Of a DNA stretch of 5,769 bases, positions 1 through 5,491 are shown piece after piece. The stretch's first letter is position 1; every line of letters begins with the position of its first letter. Source of the DNA: Chloroflexota bacterium (GTDB lineage Bacteria; Chloroflexota; UBA4733); NCBI GenBank assembly GCA_023381895.1, contig JAMCTA010000024.1, forward strand, positions 1-5,769, read 5' to 3'. A program made the translations under genes and the position numbers. Under the pieces are notes generated by a model. That model made no database searches, was not told the origin of the DNA, and worked only from the letters and a program-made list of their open reading frames with translations.

Positions 1-322
1 GCGTCTTGCCGAAGTAGGCGGTCGTATAACCAGCGTCACGGAACACCTGGCCACTGGTCAGTTGTGTTCCATCCAGGTGAGCGCTGTGACCGTGGAAGCC
101 GTAGATGATCATCACCTCTGCCTCGTGCGGGTAGAGTCCTGTTTGGAGCGAGACACGCGAAGGCACGCACTGGGCATTCGCGCAGTAGGCGTTGGTGAAG
201 CGAACGCCATCAGCCGCCAGCGCGTCGAGCGCAGGAGTGGGCGCCGTCTGGGCAATTGCCGGGCGAGGCGCCTGCATCTGGTCGCAGATAAAGAGCAGAA
301 CGTGGGGACGGGACGTGGGCAT
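1..322 (-). CDS. Sulfatase (FGly type), N-terminal part, cut by the window edge
   Basis: Reading leftward from the ATG at 322 gives 107 residues with no stop before the window edge, so the C-terminal three quarters of a usual 450-500 residue sulfatase are missing. The N-terminus begins MPTSRPHVLLFICDQ, the standard first strand and metal-binding segment, with D14-Q15 where sulfatases usually have Asp-Asp. The formylglycine signature is intact: C52-V-P-S-R56 followed by a TG at 61-62. The GK of the usual GKWH lies at 105-106, just before the edge. Known family role: Cys52 would be converted to formylglycine and the enzyme would hydrolyse a sulfate ester. No signal peptide is visible, so a cytoplasmic location is likely from this start. 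An AGGAGG ribosome site five bases upstream fixes the start. The substrate cannot be told. It follows the deacetylase gene on the same strand after a gap containing a hairpin element. Confidence 0.9.
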   Translation of the reverse strand, partial: MPTSRPHVLLFICDQMQAPRPAIAQTAPTPALDALAADGVRFTNAYCANAQCVPSRVSLQTGLYPHEAEVMIIYGFHGHSAHLDGTQLTSGQVFRDAGYTTAYFGKT

Positions 323-327
323 GAGAA

Positions 328-333
328 CCTCCT
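328..333 (-). promoter_or_regulatory. Ribosome binding site of the leftmost sulfatase
   Basis: The minus strand reads AGGAGG here, a full Shine-Dalgarno match, five bases before the ATG at 322. It supports both the start and the reality of this edge-truncated gene. Confidence 0.8.
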
Positions 334-341
334 AGACTGCT

Positions 342-399
342 GCACCAGACCATACTATCAACAAGGGTGAGTAAGTGATGCATCCGGCAAGTCTGGTGC
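342..399. repeat. 9-bp inverted repeat upstream of the leftmost sulfatase
   Basis: GCACCAGAC at 342-350 and its exact reverse complement GTCTGGTGC at 391-399 are separated by 40 bases. They lie in the leader or promoter region of the sulfatase starting at 322. They could be two half-sites of an operator or the base of a leader RNA stem, and the match may also be chance. Confidence 0.35.
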
Positions 400-415
400 T
401 CCTTGTCAGAGACCG

Positions 416-507
416 CCTGGCGACTGAAGTCGCGAGCTACAATCAGCAAAGCCCGGAGCCGCCGCAGGGCGGCTTAGCTTGGTAGAGCCGCGACTTCAGT
501 CGCCAGG
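416..507. repeat. 92-bp compound palindromic element (REPIN/MITE-like)
   Basis: A perfect 19-base inverted repeat, CCTGGCGACTGAAGTCGCG (416-434) and its complement (489-507), encloses 54 bases. Each arm is itself a small palindrome: GCGACT, two bases, AGTCGC (420-433 and 490-503). Inside the arms, pairing continues imperfectly (about 437-453 against 471-486). A GC-rich 7-bp hairpin with a four-base loop (457-463 and 468-474) occupies the centre. Two inverted copies of a short palindrome around a spacer is the layout of REP doublets or REPINs and small MITEs. No flanking target duplication is visible and no transposase is in the window. It lies seven bases past the deacetylase stop codon, between two leftward genes, so its RNA could end or attenuate transcription or protect the upstream mRNA. 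Neither hairpin is followed by a clear T run. Confidence 0.7.
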
Positions 508-513
508 TTTGCT

Positions 514-1254
514 CTATTCCAGCACCGGATCGAGGAGGTGGTCGACGCGTAGGAGTGTGTAGCCCTGCGCCTGCAGGTCGTCGAGCAAGCCACCGAGCCG
601 TCGCGCCGCCTTGTCCAGCCGCCCGGGACCGGCGCCAGCGTGCATCAAGAGGAGGAAGCCGTTGAGGCCATACTGATCTTCGGCCTCCCGGCGGTAGATG
701 CTGGCGTGAATGTCATCGGTTGTGGTGTAGTGCAGGTGCCCCAGTGGAGTCCAGTCACGCCCGCTGAGGGTGCCGGGAGTGGGGTTGATCAAGACTAATC
801 CGAGCTCCGCACTCCAGCCGGCAACTTCCTCATTGTAGGTCTCGTAGGGTGGAATGAAGTAGCGCACCTGTGCTCGGGGCACACCGAAGCCCTCTACCTC
901 GGCGAGATTGGCCTGCACATCAGCAATGAACTGCTGCCGGGTGATGAGCGTGCGCCGCTCGGGCGGTCCCTCAGAATAGTGGAGATGCTGGTCGGAGTGG
1001 GGTCCGAGGTAGTGGCCATCAGCAACAAGCTGCTGCACGTCCGCCTGGAAGACTGGGTTGCGCAGGAAGGTCCCAGTGAGGAAGAAAGACCCGTAGGCGC
1101 CGTGGCGCTTCAGTTCCGCAAGGATGGTTGGCAAGCTTTCACCGAATTCGTGTCCGGTGAAGCAGAGCGCGAGCGAGCGCTTCTCACGTGAGCCGCGAAT
1201 GATGGCTCCGCGAACTCGTTCCACCTGCCGCACATCGGAACGATCGTTCTGCAT
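514..1254 (-). CDS. Divergent polysaccharide deacetylase (NodB/CE4-like) family protein
   Basis: Counted from the ATG at 1254 this is a 246-residue protein with the NodB-homology layout. Motif 1 reads C31-F-T-G-H-E-F37 instead of the usual TFDDG. Motif 2 is H86-S-D-Q-H90, the two metal-binding histidines. Motif 3 is R131-Y-F-I-P-P-Y137. The C-terminal motif is L-L-L-M-H205. GSFFLTG (55-61) is the usual strand after motif 1. The family removes acetyl groups from N-acetylated sugars in polymers using a divalent metal, but here both Asp positions of motif 1 are replaced (T33, G34), so activity and substrate are uncertain. I recall the GAIIRG (16-21) plus FTGHEF combination from a distinct subgroup. 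The start is uncertain: in-frame GTGs at 1266 (AAGGGA five bases upstream) and 1314 (GAGG six bases upstream) have better ribosome sites. The frame stays open to 1440, but that overlaps the namZ-like gene by 110 bases and is unlikely. The 1314 start would sit 16 bases after that gene's stop, as in an operon. Confidence 0.85.
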   Translation of the reverse strand: MQNDRSDVRQVERVRGAIIRGSREKRSLALCFTGHEFGESLPTILAELKRHGAYGSFFLTGTFLRNPVFQADVQQLVADGHYLGPHSDQHLHYSEGPPERRTLITRQQFIADVQANLAEVEGFGVPRAQVRYFIPPYETYNEEVAGWSAELGLVLINPTPGTLSGRDWTPLGHLHYTTTDDIHASIYRREAEDQYGLNGFLLLMHAGAGPGRLDKAARRLGGLLDDLQAQGYTLLRVDHLLDPVLE

Positions 1255-1330
1255 CGAAGATGGCACTACAATCCCTTGCCTTTCTACCGGTTCGTGGCTG
1301 ATCAATACGCACACCGAATCCCTCGCTGGC

Positions 1331-2494
1331 TTATGGCGAGTCCTCGGTATAGAGCAGGTGGGCCGCACGCCGAATACGGAACTGCGCGAGATCGTCCTGC
1401 CAGCTCGCGATGATGGCTCCGGCATCGCGGCCGTCAGCAACGATCCGGTGCCGGCTCAGCCCCGGTAATGGTGGCACCGCCTGGTCCGGGTACAACTCGG
1501 TCGCTACTACCGTCATATGGGCTGCTGTCTCACAGGCGCGGAAAGCCCGCCGCTCAGTGACGTGCAGTTGTACACCGCCGCAGCGCTGCTGCGCGTGCGG
1601 CCCGAAGTGGACGAAGAAGTAGGCAGGACGGAAGCACACTCCCGGCAGATGGCGCGCCTCGAGAGCGCTGGCATACACGAAGGGATCCACCCACGGCGCG
1701 CCCACCAGCTCGAATGGCTGGGTGGTGCCCAACCCTGGAGAGAGGTTGGCGCCAACGATGAGCGAGCAGGTGTAGACGGTAGCAGTGGCGGGTACTGGCA
1801 TGTTCGGTGATGGCGCCACCCACGGCAGGCCGGTAGCGTCGAAGAACATGCTCCGCTGCCAGCCGCACATAGGAATGACCGTCAGATCGGCACCGAGCGC
1901 GCGTTCGGCGTTGAGGAGAAGCGCTAGTTCACCGATCGTCATGCCGTGCTGGACTGGAAGCGGGTGGATGGCCGTGAAGCTGCGCTCCTCTTCCGTGCTG
2001 ACGTTACCGTCGAGCCGCTGGCCCCCGATTGGATTCGGCCGGTCTAGCACTACGAAAGGTATACCGGCCTCGGCGGCCGTCTCCATGGCCTGCTCCATCG
2101 TCGAGATGTAAGTGTAGTAGCGAGCGCCGGCATCCTGCAGATCGCAGAGGAGCACGTCCAGCCCCGAGAGCATCTCCGGCGTCGGCTTCCGTAGCCGTCC
2201 TGCTGGCGTGTTGACGAAGAGGCTGTGAATCGGCAGCCCCGTCACGGGGTCATTAGTCGTGGCGATGGACCCCCCACCCTGCACATCGCCCCACAGGCCA
2301 TGCTCCGGAGCGAAGAAACAGCGCAGCTCGAGGTCTTCACGGCTATGGAGCAGATGTCCCAGGTGCGTGAAATCTGCCAAGACGGACGCCTGATTGGCAA
2401 TCAAGCCGGCTCGCTTGCCACGGAGTGTGGCGAGGAGTTGTTCCAGTCCGAGCTGAACGGCGCCTGTACCTGCTAGAGCAGCGAGTGAGCGCAT
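1331..2494 (-). CDS. namZ: Exo-beta-N-acetylmuramidase NamZ-like (DUF1343 family, GH171)
   Basis: The 387-residue protein matches the DUF1343/YbbC family throughout. Hallmarks in order: AGLIANQASV (29-38), FAPEHGLWGD (61-70, with the conserved E64-H65-G66), RKPTPEML (102-109), DLQDAGARYYTYISTM (118-133), VLDRPNPIGG (149-158), HGMTIGELA (183-191), PSPNMP (228-233), GTTQPFELVGAPW (256-268) and GGVQLHVTERRAF (306-318). The Bacillus subtilis member YbbC was shown to be NamZ, which removes N-acetylmuramic acid from the non-reducing end of peptidoglycan fragments for cell-wall recycling. The same activity is inferred here from family membership. Length is normal for the family. No Sec signal or lipobox is seen, unlike some secreted homologues, so it may act in the cytoplasm. 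Its ATG lies five bases after the GNAT gene stop, and its ribosome site GGAAGGA (2503-2509) is inside the last codons of that gene, which suggests translational coupling. The deacetylase follows directly. Confidence 0.93.
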   Translation of the reverse strand: MRSLAALAGTGAVQLGLEQLLATLRGKRAGLIANQASVLADFTHLGHLLHSREDLELRCFFAPEHGLWGDVQGGGSIATTNDPVTGLPIHSLFVNTPAGRLRKPTPEMLSGLDVLLCDLQDAGARYYTYISTMEQAMETAAEAGIPFVVLDRPNPIGGQRLDGNVSTEEERSFTAIHPLPVQHGMTIGELALLLNAERALGADLTVIPMCGWQRSMFFDATGLPWVAPSPNMPVPATATVYTCSLIVGANLSPGLGTTQPFELVGAPWVDPFVYASALEARHLPGVCFRPAYFFVHFGPHAQQRCGGVQLHVTERRAFRACETAAHMTVVATELYPDQAVPPLPGLSRHRIVADGRDAGAIIASWQDDLAQFRIRRAAHLLYTEDSP

Positions 2495-2499
2495 ACGAT

Positions 2500-3465
2500 C
2501 TATCCTTCCATTCCCGCGCCGGCTTGCTCCAGCGTGCGGCTCAACACTGCATAGACGCGCATAACAGTGAAGTCGGCGCGCTCGTAGTAGGCACGGGCCC
2601 TCCCGGTCTCACCGAACCAAGCGAACTTGTATCCTTTCTTCCGCATCCGCTCTAGCAGGCGGTAGAGCATCACCGTGCCGATACCGCGATTGCGGTGCGC
2701 CGCGGCGACACCGAAGGGGCCGACGTGGTCGCTATCGAGGTGCTGGCAGTAGCCCAGCACTTCCCCCCGACAAACGGCCACGACCATCTCGTCGTGGGCG
2801 TGCCGCGCATCGAGCTTACGGAGGAAGAACTCCACGTTTGGTGGAAACTCCGCTCGGAAGTACTCGACTAGGGCGTAGGTATCGGCGGGTTCGAAGTACC
2901 GGACCTCTATACCCTCTTGGAGCAACCGTGCCTCTGCGGCTCGCACTGGGTCTGGCCAAGAGAGATCGTAGAGCAAGCGCCCCATCGCGACCGACTCGCG
3001 TACCTCTTCGAAGCCGCGCGTGCACAGGAAATGGATGCCATTGAGATATGCTTGCTTATCCACACCGGCTGCGAAATACTCGTGCGCCGCGACGTCAATA
3101 CGTTGGCAGGCGCGCTGACGGAGGTAGGCGACTGCCGCGTCAAGCAGCGCCGTGCCGATGCCTTGCCCGCGCGCCTCCGGCACGACACCCATACCGACGA
3201 TCCGGCCGGTGCCCTGCCGGCGAGCAAACAGCCGGGTGACCCGCGGTACTGTGGCCAGGACGAAACCGAGCAGCTCTCTCCCACCATTGGTTGCCTCTGC
3301 CAGGAGGCAACCCTCGGCCTGGAAGTTGGGATCGAGCAGTGTCTGCCGGCGGAAGATCTCCACGGAGATGGGATCGCGCACCAGGGTGCGATTCCAGAGC
3401 CGCACCAACGGTTCATCGTCACCGATCCGAAATGGACGCAAGACCCAGCCCCTAGTGTCCGTCAT
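2500..3465 (-). CDS. Tandem-domain GNAT N-acetyltransferase
   Basis: This 321-residue protein contains two GNAT folds in series. The first (about 7-165) has the acetyl-CoA-binding motif A G91-M-G-V-V-P-E-A-R99-G-Q-G-I-G-T105, followed by a helix. The second (about 186-312) has G249-P-F-G-V...R258-N-R-G-I-G-T264 and ends with the typical GRARAYYERADF segment (288-299). Both pyrophosphate-binding loops look intact, so either domain could bind acetyl-CoA. Known family role: transfer of an acetyl group to an amine; the substrate here is unknown. A stop codon lies three codons upstream of the ATG, so 3465 is the first possible start. The only Shine-Dalgarno-like stretch, GAGAGG, is rather far upstream (13 bases). 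It is the first gene of the leftward group and is tightly linked to the namZ-like gene, so an amino sugar or muropeptide substrate is a reasonable guess, but only a guess. Confidence 0.9.
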   Translation of the reverse strand: MTDTRGWVLRPFRIGDDEPLVRLWNRTLVRDPISVEIFRRQTLLDPNFQAEGCLLAEATNGGRELLGFVLATVPRVTRLFARRQGTGRIVGMGVVPEARGQGIGTALLDAAVAYLRQRACQRIDVAAHEYFAAGVDKQAYLNGIHFLCTRGFEEVRESVAMGRLLYDLSWPDPVRAAEARLLQEGIEVRYFEPADTYALVEYFRAEFPPNVEFFLRKLDARHAHDEMVVAVCRGEVLGYCQHLDSDHVGPFGVAAAHRNRGIGTVMLYRLLERMRKKGYKFAWFGETGRARAYYERADFTVMRVYAVLSRTLEQAGAGMEG

Positions 3466-3582
3466 ATGCCACTACCAACCTCTCGTCTGGACGCATCACG
3501 GTCCCTAGCTGGAGGTCCGGCTCACACGAGAACCAGCGCTGCGTCCTGCTCATGTCGGCAGGCAACGGACGGTTGAATGGTG

Positions 3583-3596
3583 CCGGTGCGCACCGG
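3583..3596. repeat. 14-bp perfect palindrome in the GNAT leader
   Basis: CCGGTGCGCACCGG equals its own reverse complement. It sits about 118 bases before the GNAT start codon, between that gene and the candidate leftward promoter. It could bind a dimeric regulator or form a short leader hairpin. A GC-rich palindrome of this length can also occur by chance, but less readily than the shorter repeats nearby. Confidence 0.45.
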
Positions 3597-3687
3597 TAGG
3601 ATTGCTGCGATGCCGCGCTCGGCCTTCCTATTAGCCACTGCCAGCGCAAGTTACTTAGATCAAGCTATCGTTGCGATGTTGGTGGGA

Positions 3688-3716
3688 AGTGTAGAACAGC
3701 GAATAATCAGGTTCAA
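3688..3716 (-). promoter_or_regulatory. Candidate sigma-70-type promoter for the GNAT-namZ-deacetylase group
   Basis: On the minus strand TTGAAC (3711-3716) and TACACT (3688-3693) are separated by exactly 17 bases. Each matches the consensus at four of six positions. It points toward the GNAT gene and would leave a leader of roughly 215 bases. The LacI-type operator lies just upstream of its -35 box. This is only a consensus match and may be fortuitous. Confidence 0.35.
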
Positions 3717-3735
3717 GCCTCCTGTCTATTGAAAC

Positions 3736-3749
3736 TGCAAGCGCTTGCG
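3736..3749. promoter_or_regulatory. LacI-family-type operator
   Basis: TGCAAGCGCTTGCG contains the perfect 12-bp palindrome GCAAGCGCTTGC (3737-3748) centred on CpG. It agrees with the common LacI/CcpA-family operator pattern TG.AA.CG.TT.CA at nine of the ten fixed positions. The central CG flanked by AA and TT is the hallmark of that regulator family. It lies between the divergent transcription units, about 21 bases upstream of the leftward -35 candidate and overlapping the rightward -35 candidate. A sugar-responsive LacI-type protein may therefore control both groups. The regulator gene is not in the window. Confidence 0.55.
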
Positions 3750-3773
3750 TGACGTTAGCCTCGACAGTATCTT
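3745..3773 (+). promoter_or_regulatory. Weak candidate promoter for the rightward sulfatases
   Basis: TTGCGT (3745-3750) and TATCTT (3768-3773) are 17 bases apart, matching the consensus at three and four of six positions. The -35 box overlaps the right half of the LacI-type operator, a position where bound repressor would block polymerase. The evidence is thin. The leader would be about 215 bases. Confidence 0.25.
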
Positions 3774-3798
3774 AATGGACAGTGCATTGGGCGAGAAG

Positions 3799-3836
3799 AT
3801 CGTGGAAAACGCAGACGAGGTGGAGCGTTCCACGAT
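3799..3836. repeat. Leader inverted repeat able to form a hairpin
   Basis: ATCGTGGAA (3799-3807) and its exact complement TTCCACGAT (3828-3836) can pair. The stem can extend by three more pairs (3810-3812 with 3825-3827) past a two-base bulge, leaving a 12-base loop that includes a purine-rich GAGGTGGA. It lies about 160 bases before the complete sulfatase gene, downstream of its candidate promoter, and has no T run, so a leader structure is more likely than a terminator. A second small stem follows at 3883-3898 (CCGGC, six-base loop, GCCGG). Confidence 0.45.
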
Positions 3837-3994
3837 GAGTATCCCGGCGTAAGAGCGGCGCTATCTTCTCTCCAGGCTGCACCCGGCTATCCTGCCGGAG
3901 GTGAGTGCGGAGTGTAGCGCCAGTGAAGACTGATCTTGGTACCAGCCGGGGCAATGAGGGCTGGGCTACGAGTATTGCTTCGTGAGAGGGCAGC

Positions 3995-5374
3995 ATGACA
4001 GACGAACGACCGAACATCCTTTTCATCATGAGCGACGATCACGCCGCACACGCTATGAGCTGCTACGGCAGCCGCATCAACACTACTCCCAACCTGGATC
4101 GTATTGCCAACGAGGGCATGCGCTTGGACGCCTGCCTCTGCACTAATTCCATCTGTGCTCCTAGCCGCGCCAGCATCCTCACTGGTGCCTACAGCCACGT
4201 CAACGGCGTGCTCACCCTCAACGACCGCTTCGATGGCCGCCGGTTGACGGTGCAGAAACTCCTTCAGCAAGCTGGCTACCAGACGGCCATCACCGGCAAG
4301 TGGCATCTTGGACACGGCGATATTCACGATCCTACCGGTTTCGATTACTGGAACGTCCTGCCAGGGCAGGGCCTCTACCACAACCCTGAGATGATCGAAT
4401 TGGGGGAGCACAAGGTCTACCCAGGGTACGCCACCGACATCATTACTGATCTGTCGCTCGACTGGCTCCGGCGACGCGATCCCCAGCGACCGTTCTGCCT
4501 GATGGTCCACCACAAAGCGCCGCATCGCCCTTGGGATCCGGACGAGCGTCACGCCCACCTCTATGACGAGATAGACATTCCAGAGCCCGTGACTTTCGAC
4601 GACGATTACCAGCACCGTGCCCGCGCGGCCTCTGCAGCGAGGATGCGCATTGACCGCGACCTCAACGACCGCGACACCAAGGGACCACCGCCCGCGGGGC
4701 TCTCCCCGGCAGAGCTTAAACACTGGAAGTACCAGCGTTACATTAAGGACTACTTACGCTGCGTCGCCTCCATCGATGACAACACCGGCCGCCTGCTGGA
4801 CTACCTCGATCAAGAGGAGCTAACCGAGAACACCGTCGTCATCTACACTTCCGACCAGGGCTTTTTCCTTGGTGACCACGGCTGGTACGACAAGCGCTTC
4901 TTCTACGAGGAGTCGCTCCAAATGCCTTTCGTCGTACGCTACCCACGGGAGATCAAGCCCGCGACGAGTGACGATCGCCTGGTGATCAATGTGGACTTTG
5001 CGCCGACTTTTCTCGATTATGCCGGGCTGCCCGTAGCACCGGAGATGCAGGGTCGCAGCTTTCGCGCCATCCTGCGCGGCGAGTCGCCGCCGGGCTGGCG
5101 GGAAGCGATGTACTATCGCTACTTCATGCATCTCGCTCACCACAACGTCTATGCGCATTACGGTCTACGTACACCCCGCTACAAGCTGATCTACTACTAC
5201 GAGCACGAGCCCGATCCCCCGGAGTGGGAGCTCTTCGACCTTGCCAAGGACCCGCATGAGCTGCGCAACGTCTATGACCAGCCGGACTATCAGGAGACGC
5301 TACACCGGTTGAAAGACCAGCTCCGCCAGTTGCGCGAGGAACTGGGAGATTCGACGAATCCATGGGATGCCTAG
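3995..5374 (+). CDS. Sulfatase of the FGly type, N-acetylglucosamine-6-sulfatase-like
   Basis: This complete 459-residue protein has all the core sulfatase motifs. RPNILFIMSDDHA (5-17) carries metal ligands D14-D15. C54-A-P-S-R58 is the formylglycine site, followed by TG at 63-64. GKWH is at 101-104, HHKAPH at 172-177, and SDQG (286-289) supplies D287-Q288. GDHG is at 293-296 and K300 follows. The C-terminal subdomain ends with a usual ELFDLAKDPHELRN segment (412-425). Known reaction: hydrolysis of sulfate esters after Cys54 is oxidised to formylglycine. The GFDYW...LPGQG..HNPEMI stretch (115-134) resembles the sulfatases acting on N-acetylglucosamine-6-sulfate (probably SulfAtlas S1_11); I judge this from memory of the family. 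No signal peptide is visible, so the enzyme may be cytoplasmic and act on imported oligosaccharides. GAGAGGG (3984-3990) four bases upstream is the ribosome site. Confidence 0.95.
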   Translation: MTDERPNILFIMSDDHAAHAMSCYGSRINTTPNLDRIANEGMRLDACLCTNSICAPSRASILTGAYSHVNGVLTLNDRFDGRRLTVQKLLQQAGYQTAITGKWHLGHGDIHDPTGFDYWNVLPGQGLYHNPEMIELGEHKVYPGYATDIITDLSLDWLRRRDPQRPFCLMVHHKAPHRPWDPDERHAHLYDEIDIPEPVTFDDDYQHRARAASAARMRIDRDLNDRDTKGPPPAGLSPAELKHWKYQRYIKDYLRCVASIDDNTGRLLDYLDQEELTENTVVIYTSDQGFFLGDHGWYDKRFFYEESLQMPFVVRYPREIKPATSDDRLVINVDFAPTFLDYAGLPVAPEMQGRSFRAILRGESPPGWREAMYYRYFMHLAHHNVYAHYGLRTPRYKLIYYYEHEPDPPEWELFDLAKDPHELRNVYDQPDYQETLHRLKDQLRQLREELGDSTNPWDA

Positions 5375-5491
5375 TCGTTGATCGAGAGTGCCGGGGTCCG
5401 AGCGCCCTGCGGCTCACGGGCGTCATACGTCTCTGAGCGCGACGGCTCGACCGCTGCACCAAGAGCAGGGATAGGAACAGGAGTGCGCGTC
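5375..5491 (+). other. Gap between two rightward sulfatase-family genes
   Basis: These 117 bases follow the complete sulfatase. I see only a weak stem (CGCCC/GGGCG around a ten-base loop near 5411-5431) with no T run, so there is no convincing terminator and the two genes may share a transcript. AGGAG at 5479-5483, eight bases before the ATG at 5492, is the probable ribosome site of the next gene. Confidence 0.45.

Larger units (their letters stand above)
3466..3994. other. Divergent intergenic region without a convincing gene
   Basis: These 529 bases separate the leftward GNAT start from the rightward sulfatase start. I find no ORF here with both a ribosome site and a recognisable product. 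The interval contains a LacI-type operator, weak promoter candidates on each strand, a 14-bp palindrome and leader inverted repeats, all listed separately. The length is larger than needed for two promoters, so long untranslated leaders or an unrecognised small gene remain possible. Confidence 0.7.

Noticed and set aside
457..474. Rho-independent terminator for the leftward genes
   Set aside because: The 7-bp GC stem with a four-base loop is good, but neither strand shows a following T run. It is better treated as part of the palindromic element.
1255..1440. N-terminal extension of the deacetylase to the ATG at 1440
   Set aside because: It would overlap the well-supported end of the namZ-like gene by 110 bases, and the extra residues up to about 1331 are shadow sequence.
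2917..3576. Plus-strand open frame (219 codons) opposite the GNAT gene
   Set aside because: The opposite strand encodes two clear GNAT motifs. This frame is a GC-driven shadow with no family resemblance.
3775..3852. 25-residue ORF (starting MDSALGEKIVENADEVERS) in the divergent region
   Set aside because: It has no Shine-Dalgarno site and no recognisable product. It overlaps the leader hairpin and can only be argued as leaderless from a weak -10 box. It may deserve a look if ribosome profiling exists.
3887..4723. Long minus-strand open frame (278 codons) opposite the complete sulfatase
   Set aside because: It lies antisense to a gene with full sulfatase motifs. Its translation has no recognisable domain, and no ribosome site was seen.
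5411..5431. Terminator between the two rightward genes
   Set aside because: Only a five-pair stem with a ten-base loop and no T run.
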